A stretch of 64,000 bases of DNA, taken from contig DAHXPC010000001.1 in assembly GCA_027364575.1 (NCBI GenBank), positions 62,001-126,000 of the forward strand, given 5' to 3'. Source of the stretch: a bacterium. GTDB lineage: Bacteria > Pseudomonadota > Gammaproteobacteria > UBA6186 > Azoamicaceae. The position numbers and the translations under genes are program-made. Position 1 is the first letter of the stretch; every line of letters begins with the position of its first letter. The notes under the pieces are model-generated. The model ran no database searches. It saw nothing but the letters and a program-made list of their open reading frames with translations, and was not told the DNA's origin. Below, one piece after another: positions 9,330 through 18,192 of the stretch.

Positions 9330-10370
9330 TAACGCCTGATAACGTTTGGTCGGATCAGTGGGCCCGCTCCCTAGTTCCTTAACAAAGCCCAATTCAATCA
9401 GTTGCTTCAGATCTCGCTGTAAAGTCCGACGATTTATTTGCAACGCATTTTCGCATTCCAATATAGAAGCATTTTTTTTACTAATTAAGAATCGCACTAA
9501 ATCTTGGGCTCTGGCTTTAAGGACTGTTTTGCTGAGTAAGATATCGGCTTTGATAATTTGCTCACCCTGGGTACGCACTTCTTTTAGTTGATTGGCTAGA
9601 CCTTCGGTAAAATAGCGCAGCCAATAGGTAAGATCCATATCATTATCGCGCACACTCTGGATCGCGCGGTAATAATCTGCTCGGTTTCGATCGTAATAGG
9701 CGCTAATGGTAAATAGCCGCTTGAAGTCATACTCTTTTTGATAGAGAAATAAGGTAGACAACAACCGTGCAGTTCTTCCATTGCCGTCTAAAAAGGGATG
9801 AATATGAACCAGTTGAAATTGAGCTATGCCTGCCATCAATACTGGGTGAATAGAACTCGTTGATCCTAGCCAGCTCACCAATTCTGCCATCATAATGGGA
9901 ACGTCATATGCCGGTGGTGGAGTATAAATAACTTCTTTGGTTGCTGAGTTCACGACATAATTTTGAATTTTGCGATAATCCCCAGGAGCCGCAGCGTTAC
10001 CTCTTACCCCTTGCACGAGTCGCTTATGAATTTCCCGAATAAGCCCTTCGCTCAATAATTCTCCACTCTTTATATAACTGTCTACAAAGTCAAAAGCCTT
10101 ACGATAATTTAATAACTCTTTCACATCTTCGGCATTGGTAGCGCCCTCCACCACAAAGCCACCCAAGATCTGTTCCGACTGCTCTAACGTTAGTTGGGTT
10201 CCTTCAATATGAGTAGTATGGTGAGCTTCCAATACTAAAGTCTGATCTTGCATCGCTTTGAGCCAATCTTCGGAAAGGGTGGCCGCTTCCAGAAATCCCC
10301 TCGCCCGCTCAATGCTAGTCAAGCTATTATTGATCTCTTGGCTTATCTCAAACTTAGGCTCAAAGCTCAT
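9324..10370 (-). CDS. Fic-domain protein (putative AMPylator) with C-terminal winged helix
   Basis: A 348-residue Fic protein. The catalytic motif HPFLDGNGR is complete (His191 to Arg199). An N-terminal inhibitory-helix motif is visible at Thr52-x3-Glu56-Gly57, placing it in the group where the inhibitory helix is in the same chain ahead of the Fic core. Residues about 290-348 look like a winged HTH (INRRTLQRDLKQL), a common arrangement in self-contained bacterial Fic proteins. Fic enzymes usually transfer AMP to a hydroxyl side chain; the target here is unknown. The gene is the outermost of the plasmid-like block. It may be a regulator or stress toxin of the element, or a host-directed enzyme; the sequence does not decide. 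Confidence 0.9.
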   Translation of the reverse strand: MSFEPKFEISQEINNSLTSIERARGFLEAATLSEDWLKAMQDQTLVLEAHHTTHIEGTQLTLEQSEQILGGFVVEGATNAEDVKELLNYRKAFDFVDSYIKSGELLSEGLIREIHKRLVQGVRGNAAAPGDYRKIQNYVVNSATKEVIYTPPPAYDVPIMMAELVSWLGSTSSIHPVLMAGIAQFQLVHIHPFLDGNGRTARLLSTLFLYQKEYDFKRLFTISAYYDRNRADYYRAIQSVRDNDMDLTYWLRYFTEGLANQLKEVRTQGEQIIKADILLSKTVLKARAQDLVRFLISKKNASILECENALQINRRTLQRDLKQLIELGFVKELGSGPTDPTKRYQALL

Positions 10371-10500
10371 CTCAGATCCTTAAAAATTATTAATACTGCC
10401 CCACTTTTGAGTATATATAAAATTACATTACATGTAAAACGTTATAATTTTACGATATATAGGACCCTATTTCCGATTATGATTATTATCGGCAACACAA

Positions 10501-10603
10501 CAGGCCGGAATATTATTTGGATTGCTAAATTAAAATTGAATTCTTAGGAATCAGGCCGCCAAAATATCATTTGGTTGTTATTTTGCAAGCAATTATTTGG
10601 GCC
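10501..10603. repeat. Short direct/partial inverted repeats with core CAGGCCG...ATTTGG
   Basis: Two related direct copies lie at 10501-10525 and 10552-10579, both of the form CAGGCCG, then AATAT, then ATTTGG, then TTG. A third partial element, ATTATTTGGGCC, lies near 10592-10603 and resembles the reverse complement of the same core. Multiple short terminal repeats of this kind occur at insertion-sequence ends, so this could be an IS remnant; it is not proven. Confidence 0.4.
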
Positions 10604-10706
10604 ACATTTTTGCCTACCTCAATCCTCAGTGCCATTTTATAAGACGTTTTAGCTTTGTTGCCACCCTCTATAAGGTGAGACAAATATTGCAAAGGAGGTA
10701 AGAGTA

Positions 10707-10805
10707 ATGGGGAGCTCAACGTGGTCTTTCGCCAAGGTATTTCTCCTTAATTTTAAAGGCCCACTCTCATCCCTTTTTTGCTTATGCTTTATTGTTTTGA
10801 GCTAA
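10707..10805 (+). CDS. Possible 32-residue small protein with strong ribosome binding site
   Basis: An AAAGGAGG element at 10691-10698 sits eight bases before ATG at 10707, an unusually good ribosome-binding site for this window. The ORF encodes 32 residues, starting MGSSTWSFAKVF and ending in a hydrophobic, cysteine-containing tail (LFCLCFIVLS). It could be a small membrane peptide or a chance or relic start. No homology is recognised. Confidence 0.3.
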   Translation: MGSSTWSFAKVFLLNFKGPLSSLFCLCFIVLS

Positions 10806-10809
10806 AAGC

Positions 10810-10834
10810 GGTTTCCATCCATAGGATAGAAACC
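10810..10834 (-). terminator. Possible weak terminator hairpin downstream of gltX
   Basis: GGTTTCCATCC and GGATAGAAACC form an 11-bp stem with one mismatch and a three-base loop, about 70 bases past the gltX stop. On the minus strand it is followed only by GCTTTTAG, so the U-tract is weak. Confidence 0.35.
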
Positions 10835-10902
10835 CCTATTTGATCTAAATTGACAGTCTTAGAATAGCTAACTGATGATGGGGACCCTAGCACTTAAGAC
10901 AT

Positions 10903-12303
10903 CTATGCGTTTGCCAAAACTTGATCTAACCGCTTCAATACCCGCTCTTTCCCAATCAGCGCTAAGGTAATATCAATAGACGGGGAAGTGGTATTACCCG
11001 TAACAGCCACCCGCAAAGGCTGGGCCAACTTTCCAAGCTTTACCCCTAATCCTAACGCACTTTGTTCTAGGGCATGATGAATAGCTTCGGTTGTCCAATC
11101 TGCAAGATCTGCGAAGGCTAAGCGTAATGGCTTAAGAGATTCCAATGCCTCAGGGGTTAAATGTTTGGCTTTTGCTTCCGCATCCAGCGTCACATATTCC
11201 TGATAAAATAGGACACTTTTTTCAGCCATTTCTTTTAACGTTTTTGAACGTTCCCTAAAGGCTTTAATAATCGCTTCTAATTCAGGCCCTTCTGCAATAT
11301 TAATGCCTAATTTTTCCATCTGCCACTGCAAATGTTTGACTAACTGTATTGGCTCGGCATTGATCAAATACTGCTGATTCACCCACAGCAATTTTTCAGT
11401 ATTAAAAGCAGCCGGTGCTTTATTAATGTCCTGAATATCAAAAAATTGGATCATTTCTTCGCGCGTAAAAATTTCTTGATCGCCATGCGACCATCCTAAA
11501 CGCACGAGATAATTCAATAGCGCTTGCGGCAAAATTCCCTCATGTTGATAATGCTGAACACTTTCTGCCCCATGCCGTTTAGAAAGGCGCTTACCATCAT
11601 CCCCTAAAATCATTGGAATATGGGCATATATCGGTAAGCTTGCCCCCAATGCTTTTAAAATATTGATTTGGCGTGGCGTATTATTAAGGTGATCATCCCC
11701 TCGAATCACATGCGTGACTTTCATATCCCAATCATCGACCACCACCGTAAAATTATAGGTCGGGGTACCGTCTGAACGGACAATAATTAAATCATCCAAT
11801 TCGGTATTTTGAATAACGACGTTTCCTCGAACACAATCATTAATTTCCACGGATCCGGTTTCTGGGTTACGAAAACGAAGCACAAAAGAATTTTGTGATA
11901 ATGCATCTGGAATAGCGGAAAGATGACGACAGTGCCCGTCGTAACGCGGCTTTTCTTTATTCGCCATTTGATCTTCGCGCAATTTTTCTAAGCGCTCTTT
12001 GGAGCAGTAGCAACGATAAGCATCGCCTGCATTGAGTAATTGATCGGCAACCGCTTTATAACGCTCGAAATGCTGGGTTTGATAAAAAGGACCTTCATCC
12101 CAACTTAACTCTAACCATTCCATCGCCTCTAAAATAGCTGTAACGGCCTCTGGGGTAGAGCGCTCAATATCGGTATCTTCTATTCTTAAGATAAATTGGC
12201 CACCCATTTTTTTGGCATATAACCAACTATACAGTGCGGTGCGCGCGCCGCCCACATGCAAAAAACCGGTAGGACTCGGCGCAAATCGTGTACGAACTCC
12301 CAT
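10903..12303 (-). CDS. gltX: Glutamyl-tRNA synthetase
   Basis: A 466-residue class I aminoacyl-tRNA synthetase that charges tRNA-Glu. The HIGH-type motif lies in the first 20 residues ([15 protein letters not shown]). A zinc-binding-type insert carries CYCSKE and a later Cys-x-His (about 97-125), and the KMSKS-type loop is KRLSKRHG at about 240. The C-terminal all-helical anticodon-binding domain is complete, and the length is normal. It is transcribed divergently from tRNA-Met/miaB and forms the first clear core gene next to the plasmid-like block. Confidence 0.96.
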   Translation of the reverse strand: MGVRTRFAPSPTGFLHVGGARTALYSWLYAKKMGGQFILRIEDTDIERSTPEAVTAILEAMEWLELSWDEGPFYQTQHFERYKAVADQLLNAGDAYRCYCSKERLEKLREDQMANKEKPRYDGHCRHLSAIPDALSQNSFVLRFRNPETGSVEINDCVRGNVVIQNTELDDLIIVRSDGTPTYNFTVVVDDWDMKVTHVIRGDDHLNNTPRQINILKALGASLPIYAHIPMILGDDGKRLSKRHGAESVQHYQHEGILPQALLNYLVRLGWSHGDQEIFTREEMIQFFDIQDINKAPAAFNTEKLLWVNQQYLINAEPIQLVKHLQWQMEKLGINIAEGPELEAIIKAFRERSKTLKEMAEKSVLFYQEYVTLDAEAKAKHLTPEALESLKPLRLAFADLADWTTEAIHHALEQSALGLGVKLGKLAQPLRVAVTGNTTSPSIDITLALIGKERVLKRLDQVLANA

Positions 12304-12499
12304 TTTACTATCCCCTTTCTGATCCTGCTTAAAACCATCTTCTGATCTGGTGTTCCTAAATCTTCTTTTTATAACCTTCTTTAAATCTGCATAAAATTGC
12401 TATGGTAGCATTAAAATAGCAGAGCATCGAAACGCATTGTCTCCAGAAACCAGGTTAATCTAGAAAGATTACTTAATATATTCTCCCCAAATTATAGGA

Positions 12500-12563
12500 T
12501 TGACAATTTCCACCTATTCCAGCGAGAATAGTGTCCTCATAAGGCCCCCCCTGCAATGCAGGG
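12500..12563 (+). promoter_or_regulatory. Candidate promoter and palindrome upstream of tRNA-Met
   Basis: TTGACA at 12500-12505 is followed after 18 bases by GAGAAT (12524-12529), a plausible sigma-70 pair for the tRNA. A perfect 7-bp-stem palindrome, CCCTGCA-A-TGCAGGG (12549-12563), lies between it and the tRNA. The palindrome could be a processing or pausing structure in the leader. Confidence 0.45.
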
Positions 12564-12574
12564 TTTAAGTCTAT

Positions 12575-12651
12575 GGCTATGTAGCTCAGTTGGTTAGAGC
12601 GCGGCACTCATAATGCTGAGGTCGGTGGTTCGAGTCCACCCATAGCCACCA
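12575..12651 (+). tRNA. tRNA-Met (CAT), probably elongator
   Basis: A full 77-base cloverleaf with encoded CCA. The acceptor GGCTATG pairs with CATAGCC, there is a D-loop AGTTGGTTA, the anticodon loop is CTCATAA, and the T-loop is GTTCGAGTC. The acceptor resembles E. coli elongator tRNA-Met. A lysidine-modified tRNA-Ile2 has the same anticodon and cannot be excluded from sequence alone. miaB follows 29 bases downstream. Confidence 0.95.
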
Positions 12652-12679
12652 ATATCCCCTGGACGAATATTAGAAACAC

Positions 12680-13999
12680 ATGAAGACGGTTTATATTAGA
12701 ACTTACGGTTGCCAAATGAATGTCTATGATTCTTCCAGAATGCTAGATTTGCTCAAGGCCACCCACGATATGGAACGTGTAGATACGCCTGAAAAAGCGG
12801 ATCTGTTATTGCTTAATACCTGCTCTATTCGAGAGAAGGCCCAAGAGAAGGTATTTTCAGAATTAGGGGTTTTTCGAGAATTCAAAGAAAAGCGCCCAGA
12901 AGTGGTGATTGGCGTAGGCGGCTGTGTTGCTAGCCAAGAAGGAGAAGCAATCCTAAAGCGCGCACCGTATGTCGATCTTATTTTTGGCCCGCAAACCCTA
13001 CATCGCTTACCCAATATGTTAAGTTCGGTTACCCAAAATCGTAACCCAATTGTCGATATCTCGTTTCCGGAAATTGAAAAATTTGACACTTTGCCTGCAC
13101 CCAGAGCAGAAGGCCCCAGTGCCTATGTCTCGATTATGGAAGGCTGTAGTAAATATTGTAGCTATTGTGTTGTGCCCTATACACGCGGTGAGGAAATTAG
13201 TCGCCCTTTTGATGATATTTTACATGAAATATTTACCTTAACGGAACAAGGGGTAAAAGAAGTTACCTTATTAGGCCAAAATGTCAATGCTTATAGGGGA
13301 TTAAGACACAATCAGGAAACAGCCGATCTGGCTCTGTTGATATCCTATATTGCAGCAATGGATGATATCTTGCGCATTCGTTTTACCACTTCACATCCTG
13401 TGGAATTTTCTGATCGCCTACTTCAAGCGTATGCCGCTCATCCAAAGCTTGCCAACCATTTACATCTGCCAGTACAAAGCGGCTCGGATAGGATCCTTGC
13501 CCTGATGAAACGCGGTCATACTGCTTTAGAATATAAAAATAAAATCCGTCGCTTACAAGCGATACGCAAAGACATTAGTGTGACTTCCGATTTTATTGTC
13601 GGATTCCCCGGAGAAACCGATCAAGATTTTGAGGCGACTTTAGATCTGGTACATGAACTCAACCTGGATCAATCGTATAGCTTTATTTATAGCCAACGTC
13701 CTGGCACACCTGCGGCTAATTTACCAGATGATGTTTCACAAGCAGTCAAAAAAGAGCGTTTAAACATTTTACAAAGTCGATTAAATCAACAAGCAAATGA
13801 CATTAATGAAAAAATGGTCGGAACCCTACAAACAATATTGGTTACTGGACCTTCCAAAAAAGATCCAAACACACTGTGTGGACGAACAGATAATAACCGA
13901 GTGGTGAATTTTCTCGGACAAGCGCCCATCGGAAAATTGGCGCAAGTGATGATTACTGAGGTTGTGGTCAACACACTTCGAGGGAAATGGGTAGCGTAA
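12680..13999 (+). CDS. miaB: tRNA-2-methylthio-N6-dimethylallyladenosine synthase
   Basis: A 439-residue radical-SAM methylthiotransferase that adds the 2-methylthio group to i6A37 of tRNAs reading UNN codons. The N-terminal domain has the first cluster cysteines ([23 protein letters not shown]). The radical-SAM motif is GCSKYCSYC at about 155. The following TRGEEISRP resembles MiaB more than RimO. The TRAM domain is at the C-terminus. It begins just after tRNA-Met and may be co-transcribed with it; the ATG at 12680 gives the expected N-terminus. Confidence 0.96.
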   Translation: MKTVYIRTYGCQMNVYDSSRMLDLLKATHDMERVDTPEKADLLLLNTCSIREKAQEKVFSELGVFREFKEKRPEVVIGVGGCVASQEGEAILKRAPYVDLIFGPQTLHRLPNMLSSVTQNRNPIVDISFPEIEKFDTLPAPRAEGPSAYVSIMEGCSKYCSYCVVPYTRGEEISRPFDDILHEIFTLTEQGVKEVTLLGQNVNAYRGLRHNQETADLALLISYIAAMDDILRIRFTTSHPVEFSDRLLQAYAAHPKLANHLHLPVQSGSDRILALMKRGHTALEYKNKIRRLQAIRKDISVTSDFIVGFPGETDQDFEATLDLVHELNLDQSYSFIYSQRPGTPAANLPDDVSQAVKKERLNILQSRLNQQANDINEKMVGTLQTILVTGPSKKDPNTLCGRTDNNRVVNFLGQAPIGKLAQVMITEVVVNTLRGKWVA

Positions 14000-14065
14000 G
14001 TTTGCATTCCGAGTTATGCTTAATTTATATCAGGGTACCGCAAAAGGGCGGTTAAGACATTCAAT

Positions 14066-15067
14066 TTGAACGATTTGCAACATTCGTGTGATTTTATATT
14101 AATGCCGGTTGATACAGGCCGATTGGCAAACCTATGCGGCCAATTGGACGAACACCTTCGGCAAATTGAAAAGCATTTGAATATTAGTATTAGTAATCGA
14201 GAAAACACCTTTTATCTCTCAGGATCCCTGAATGCCATTCATACTGCAAAACAAACCTTAGAAGATTTATACAAAGAAACCGCTCAGGGTATAGAACTCA
14301 CTTCAATACAGATCCACTTATCTTTACAACAACACAGCGCTAAAATGAATACGATAAAAGACATCCCTGAAGTAAACAACCTATCCTTAAAAACCCGGAC
14401 TAAATTAATCCTTCCCCGTTCGCCTAATCAAGAACGCTATGTACAACATATTTTAAGTCACGATGTCAATTTCGGTATTGGGCCTGCGGGAACCGGCAAA
14501 ACATTTCTTGCCGTAGCCGCTGCGGTGGCCGCCCTAGAACAAGAAAAAGTACGTCGCATCCTGCTGGTGCGCCCAGCGGTAGAAGCCGGGGAACGCTTAG
14601 GTTTTCTGCCGGGTGATCTTGCGCAAAAAATTGATCCTTATTTACGTCCCCTCTACGATGCCTTATACGAAATTATGGGATTTGAGCGGGTAACTAAGCT
14701 TTTGGAACGTCAAATCATCGAAATTGCTTCCCTAGCTTATATGCGCGGTCGCACATTAAATGATTCTTTTATCATTTTAGATGAAGGCCAAAATACGACG
14801 GTAGAACAGATGAAGATGTTTTTAACGCGCCTTGGCTTTAATTCTACGGCCGTAATTACAGGCGATGTTACCCAGATCGATCTGCCTAAAGGAAAATTAT
14901 CAGGGCTTAAACAGGTAATTGGCATGTTACAAAACATTCCCGATATCAGCTTTACCTTCTTCCAATCTTCTGATGTCGTCAGACATCCTATTGTCCAAAA
15001 AATTATTGACGCTTATGCAAAACAGGAAGATCAAAAAAATACCCTAGGAGCACAAAATGGCAGTTGA
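14066..15067 (+). CDS. ybeZ: PhoH-like ATPase (YbeZ)
   Basis: A 333-residue PhoH-family P-loop ATPase. Walker A is GPAGTGKT (about residue 140) and Walker B is FIILDEGQN. It acts with YbeY in rRNA processing/RNA quality control. The start is TTG at 14066: the next ATG at 14102 would remove conserved N-terminal residues, because LMPVDTGRLANLCG aligns with the start of the E. coli protein. The ribosome-binding site is weak. Its end overlaps ybeY by 11 bases, and ybeZ-ybeY-corC is a conserved order. Confidence 0.93.
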   Translation: MNDLQHSCDFILMPVDTGRLANLCGQLDEHLRQIEKHLNISISNRENTFYLSGSLNAIHTAKQTLEDLYKETAQGIELTSIQIHLSLQQHSAKMNTIKDIPEVNNLSLKTRTKLILPRSPNQERYVQHILSHDVNFGIGPAGTGKTFLAVAAAVAALEQEKVRRILLVRPAVEAGERLGFLPGDLAQKIDPYLRPLYDALYEIMGFERVTKLLERQIIEIASLAYMRGRTLNDSFIILDEGQNTTVEQMKMFLTRLGFNSTAVITGDVTQIDLPKGKLSGLKQVIGMLQNIPDISFTFFQSSDVVRHPIVQKIIDAYAKQEDQKNTLGAQNGS

Positions 15068-15521
15068 ATTAGAACTCCAAATTGCGACTACCACCAAAAC
15101 CTTACCGCACCCTGCACAAGTAAGAGAATGGATCAGTGTTGCCTTGTGGCAGCGTATTGATACTGCAGAGTTAACCGTTCGTATCGTCGATGAGGAAGAA
15201 ATCGCAGCATTAAACCAACAATACCGAAATAAAAAAGGACCGACAAACGTACTGTCATTTCCGTATGAACCTTTTCCCGGTATTGCCAGTCGATTACTCG
15301 GCGATATCGTTATCTGTGCCCCGGTTGTAGAAGAAGAAGCAAAAGCGCAAAATAAACTTCTTTTGGCACATTGGGCTCATATGGTTGTGCATGGAGCGTT
15401 GCATTTATTAGGCTATGATCACGAAAACTGCCAAGATGCCGATATTATGGAAAATTTAGAAACCGAAATTTTAATCCAGCTTGGCTTTTTACCCCCCTAT
15501 GGAGATACAGTTGAATCATGA
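15057..15521 (+). CDS. ybeY: Endoribonuclease YbeY
   Basis: A 154-residue single-domain metalloprotein for 16S rRNA 3' maturation and late ribosome quality control. The zinc-binding motif HGALHLLGYDHE is intact near residue 110, and the family motif for the preceding strand (TNVLSFPYE) is present. It overlaps ybeZ by 11 bases and corC by four (ATGA), indicating coupled translation. Confidence 0.96.
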   Translation: MAVELELQIATTTKTLPHPAQVREWISVALWQRIDTAELTVRIVDEEEIAALNQQYRNKKGPTNVLSFPYEPFPGIASRLLGDIVICAPVVEEEAKAQNKLLLAHWAHMVVHGALHLLGYDHENCQDADIMENLETEILIQLGFLPPYGDTVES

Positions 15522-16384
15522 ATGACGAATTACAAACTTCACAACCTTCTTCACGCACTTGGCTAGAAAAAATTGGCCAAGTCCTGGCAGGTGAGCCACG
15601 CGATCGCCATGAATTGATAGAAATTTTGCGGGATGCAGCAGAGCGACGATTATTAGATTTAAACGCTCTGGGGATGATTGAAGGGATATTACAAGTGCCT
15701 GAATTAAGGGTACGAGATATCATGATCCCACGATCCCATATGATCGTCATAGAGCAAAATATGCCTCTGGATCAAATTTTACCCACCGTTATCACCACTA
15801 TCCATTCGCGCTTTCCGGTGATTGGGGAAAATAAGGATGAAGTGGTCGGTATATTACTCGCCAAAGATTTATTGGCTTATACCTGCAACAATACTTCAAA
15901 GCCATTTAATATTCGTGAAGTACTGCGCCCAGCCATCTTTGTTCCTGAAAGTAAACGCTTAGATGTTTTATTACAAGAGTTTCGTCGCAACCGAAATCAT
16001 ATGGCAATTGTCGTAGATGAATATGGCGGGGTAACAGGTCTGGTTACCATTGAAGATGTGCTTGAGCAAATTGTAGGCGAAATTGAAGATGAATATGATA
16101 CCGACGATGATCAACTGATTAAAAAGTATAATGAGAATACCTACGCGGTAAAAGCCCTTACCCCAATTGGGGATTTCAATGAATATTTTAATGCACATCT
16201 TGAAGACAAAGAAGCCGATACAATTGGTGGATTGATTATCCGTGAATTTGGCCATCTTCCCAAACGCACCGAATTCGTCGAAATAAATGGCTACCGTTTT
16301 AAAGTATTACGGGCCGACAGCCGAAGATTGCATCTTTTACAAGTGATCCCTTTAAAAGGGGAAACGCGTAAAGCGAAAAATTGA
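15518..16384 (+). CDS. corC: CorC/HlyC-family transporter-associated CBS protein (YbeX)
   Basis: A 288-residue cytoplasmic protein with two CBS domains (about 70-190; IMIPRSHMIVIE and VVDEYGGVTGLVTIEDVLE) and a CorC_HlyC C-terminal domain (about 205-285). It is linked to Mg/Co efflux and to ribosome-related phenotypes. In many gammaproteobacteria lnt follows directly; here about 3 kb of other genes separate them. The end faces the end of rimK with a 21-base gap. Confidence 0.93.
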   Translation: MNDELQTSQPSSRTWLEKIGQVLAGEPRDRHELIEILRDAAERRLLDLNALGMIEGILQVPELRVRDIMIPRSHMIVIEQNMPLDQILPTVITTIHSRFPVIGENKDEVVGILLAKDLLAYTCNNTSKPFNIREVLRPAIFVPESKRLDVLLQEFRRNRNHMAIVVDEYGGVTGLVTIEDVLEQIVGEIEDEYDTDDDQLIKKYNENTYAVKALTPIGDFNEYFNAHLEDKEADTIGGLIIREFGHLPKRTEFVEINGYRFKVLRADSRRLHLLQVIPLKGETRKAKN

Positions 16385-16405
16385 CCCGCTTTAATGAATG
16401 CTTTT

Positions 16406-17311
16406 CTATCCTTTGCCTTTTGTTCGGGTGTTATTGGGCTTAGCATTGAGTTCAATAAAATCGATGATTTTACTGGCCACATCAATACCCGTGGTGGTTT
16501 CAATTCCTTTTAAGCCAGGGGAAGAATTCACTTCTAAAATTAATGGGCCTTGTTTAGAACGTAAGATATCGACACCTGCCACATTCAAGCCCATAATACG
16601 GGCCGCTCGAACGGCTGCCTTGCGTTCCTCTGGGGTAATTTTAATTTGACTGCTGGTACCCCCTCTGTGCAAATTCGATCGGAATTCACCGGGTTTAGCC
16701 TGGCGTTTCATACTCGCCACAACTTTTCCACCGACCACAAAACAGCGAATATCGCTGCATTCTGCTTCTTGAATAAATTCTTGCACTAAAATATTTACCT
16801 TTAGACCGGCAAAAGCGTCAATAACACTTTCAGCCGCTTTAGGGGTTTCTGCAAGAACCACGCCCATTCCTTGTGTTCCTTCCAATAATTTAATCACCAA
16901 AGGACTCCCCCGCACCATTCGAATTAAATCGGGGGTATCGTCTGGAGAATGTGCGAATCCTGTTATCGGTAAGCCTATCCCTTTGCGCGCCAGAAGTTGT
17001 AAAGAACGTAATTTATCCCGAGAACGAGAAATCGCCACCGATTCATTTACCGGAAAAATACCCATCATTTCGCATTGGCGTAAAACAGCCGTTCCATAAA
17101 AAGTAATGGAGGCTCCGATCCTGGGGATCACGGCATCTATGCCATCTAAACGCTTGCCTTTATAATGAATGGAAGGCTTATGTGCAACGATATTCATATA
17201 GCACCGAAGGGTGTCGATCACCAATACTTCATGCCCACGCAGCCTTGCAGCCTCGGCTAAGCGCTGGGTAGAATACAATTTTGCCTGCTGCGATAATATC
17301 GCTATCTTCAT
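16406..17311 (-). CDS. rimK: RimK-family ATP-grasp ligase (ribosomal protein S6 glutamate ligase)
   Basis: A 301-residue ATP-grasp enzyme, the same length as E. coli RimK, which adds glutamate residues to the C-terminus of ribosomal protein S6. Visible ATP-grasp elements are [20 protein letters not shown] (about residue 145) and the metal-binding [12 protein letters not shown] (about 262). Its ATG overlaps the preceding 89-residue gene by four bases. It lies on the opposite strand to its core neighbours, as part of a three-gene cassette wedged between corC and lnt. Confidence 0.92.
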   Translation of the reverse strand: MKIAILSQQAKLYSTQRLAEAARLRGHEVLVIDTLRCYMNIVAHKPSIHYKGKRLDGIDAVIPRIGASITFYGTAVLRQCEMMGIFPVNESVAISRSRDKLRSLQLLARKGIGLPITGFAHSPDDTPDLIRMVRGSPLVIKLLEGTQGMGVVLAETPKAAESVIDAFAGLKVNILVQEFIQEAECSDIRCFVVGGKVVASMKRQAKPGEFRSNLHRGGTSSQIKITPEERKAAVRAARIMGLNVAGVDILRSKQGPLILEVNSSPGLKGIETTTGIDVASKIIDFIELNAKPNNTRTKGKG

Positions 17312-17577
17312 CTTCCCCTGCTCCCAAAATAATCACCAATCACAAATGAGGCTATGGGCAATAGCCCCGTTCGACAAATATCCAGCAACGTCTCTCCGCA
17401 GGTTTGCTGATACAACCCAACGCCAACGCTTAATACAAAAAAACCAAAGATCCCTTTTAAGACCCATTTTGCAAATTGTAGCCTATCAATGGGAGACAGA
17501 TCTCTCGCCTTAGGCGCTGGCCTTCCCTCTATTTCATCCCCAAAGTCCTGAACTTTATTTTCGCTTTTGGAGTTCAT
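17308..17577 (-). CDS. Small membrane protein upstream of rimK
   Basis: An 89-residue protein with a charged N-terminal 35 residues, then two hydrophobic segments (about 40-56 and 68-82) joined by a loop with two cysteines ([13 protein letters not shown]), and a basic end GSRGR. No family is recognised. Its stop overlaps the rimK start by four bases, so the two are probably made together; a role connected to RimK is only inferred from this coupling. Confidence 0.7.
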   Translation of the reverse strand: MNSKSENKVQDFGDEIEGRPAPKARDLSPIDRLQFAKWVLKGIFGFFVLSVGVGLYQQTCGETLLDICRTGLLPIASFVIGDYFGSRGR

Positions 17578-17606
17578 GCTCCACCATCCTTAAAATTTTA
17601 CACCAT

Positions 17607-17843
17607 TTATTCTTCCATATAGTCTTTGCTAAAGCCCGGAACTAATAATTCTTGCTGCGCGCCCTCTGCATTGACAATATAAATCTTCCCGCCTTTATGT
17701 AAAGTAGATGCCAACACATCAATCACATCAACCGCTAATTTAATCGCGGTGGTACGATTTGGCAGATCGCCCATTGCTTGAATGCGCTGTACTTTATGAA
17801 GGGTTTTGTCACTAATATTCATTTGCACAAGATGCTTAGACAT
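17607..17843 (-). CDS. Small ribbon-helix-helix-like protein
   Basis: A 78-residue protein. The first half reads like a ribbon-helix-helix regulator: a short strand (HLVQMNISDK), a helix (LHKVQRI), then a turn and helix (NRTTAIKLAVDVIDVLAST). The second half is a short basic and acidic tail. It is the first gene of the rimK cassette, 29 bases before the 89-residue membrane gene. A dyad at 17905-17923, about 60 bases upstream of its start, is a candidate operator. DNA binding is inferred, not shown. Confidence 0.6.
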   Translation of the reverse strand: MSKHLVQMNISDKTLHKVQRIQAMGDLPNRTTAIKLAVDVIDVLASTLHKGGKIYIVNAEGAQQELLVPGFSKDYMEE

Positions 17844-18192
17844 GGCCTGACTCCTAAAATTTCACCCCAATAAATCTGGAAAAAGATTATGGATCAATTA
17901 TAGAATAATGACAATATCATTATGACGACATTATTTTACCCTTCACACATGAAGAAATTTCGACCTACATACATAGATCCACTTTATGCTAGACAAAGAC
18001 TTCAAATTGCTTCTCAAAACGCGTTTGCTACCCGCTCTCCTTCTTAATCCAGAATGCGTTACCGTTCAGCAGGGCTGAAGGGTAACTTGCAGGCAAAAAA
18101 ATAAAATTTGTAGAGCGGATATGCACACTTCGTAAAAATCTATTTTTTATTCTATCCTTCTATTAAGATTAATCAAAAGCGGGATTTTCAAT
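17844..18192. other. Intergenic region with strong hairpin before the RhoGEF-like gene
   Basis: A divergent intergenic region of about 350 bases. Besides the 17905 palindrome it contains a 13-bp-stem hairpin at 18058-18086 (GTTACCGTTCAGC, loop AGG, GCTGAAGGGTAAC, one mismatch). An A-rich stretch follows, not a T-tract, so it is not a normal plus-strand terminator. The promoter of the RhoGEF-like gene should lie downstream of the hairpin. Confidence 0.5.
17905..17923. promoter_or_regulatory. ATAATGA-N5-TCATTAT palindrome upstream of the rimK cassette
   Basis: A perfect 7-bp inverted repeat with a five-base spacer, positioned 62 bases upstream of the small RHH-like gene. Short AT-rich dyads suit RHH dimers, so autoregulation is plausible; there is no direct evidence. 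Confidence 0.35.

Larger units (their letters stand above)
10371..10902. other. Gene-poor border between the plasmid-like block and gltX
   Basis: About 530 bases with no long gene. It holds an AT-rich stretch with imperfect dyads near 10410-10465 (possible fic promoter), a set of short related repeats (10501-10603), a possible 32-residue ORF and a hairpin just downstream of gltX. This is the likely junction between accessory and core DNA. No clear target-site duplication was found. Confidence 0.6.

Noticed and set aside
10248..10547. Plus-strand ORF of 99 codons across the fic 5' end
   Set aside because: Overlaps the well-supported fic start on the other strand and has no ribosome-binding site or motif.
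12549..12563. Palindrome before tRNA-Met as an attachment site for the recombinase
   Set aside because: No second copy was found near the recombinase gene and the tRNA 3' end is not duplicated.
12575..12651. Reading the CAT-anticodon tRNA as tRNA-Ile2 (lysidine type)
   Set aside because: The acceptor stem resembles elongator tRNA-Met; Ile2 is possible but less likely, and the sequence alone cannot settle it.
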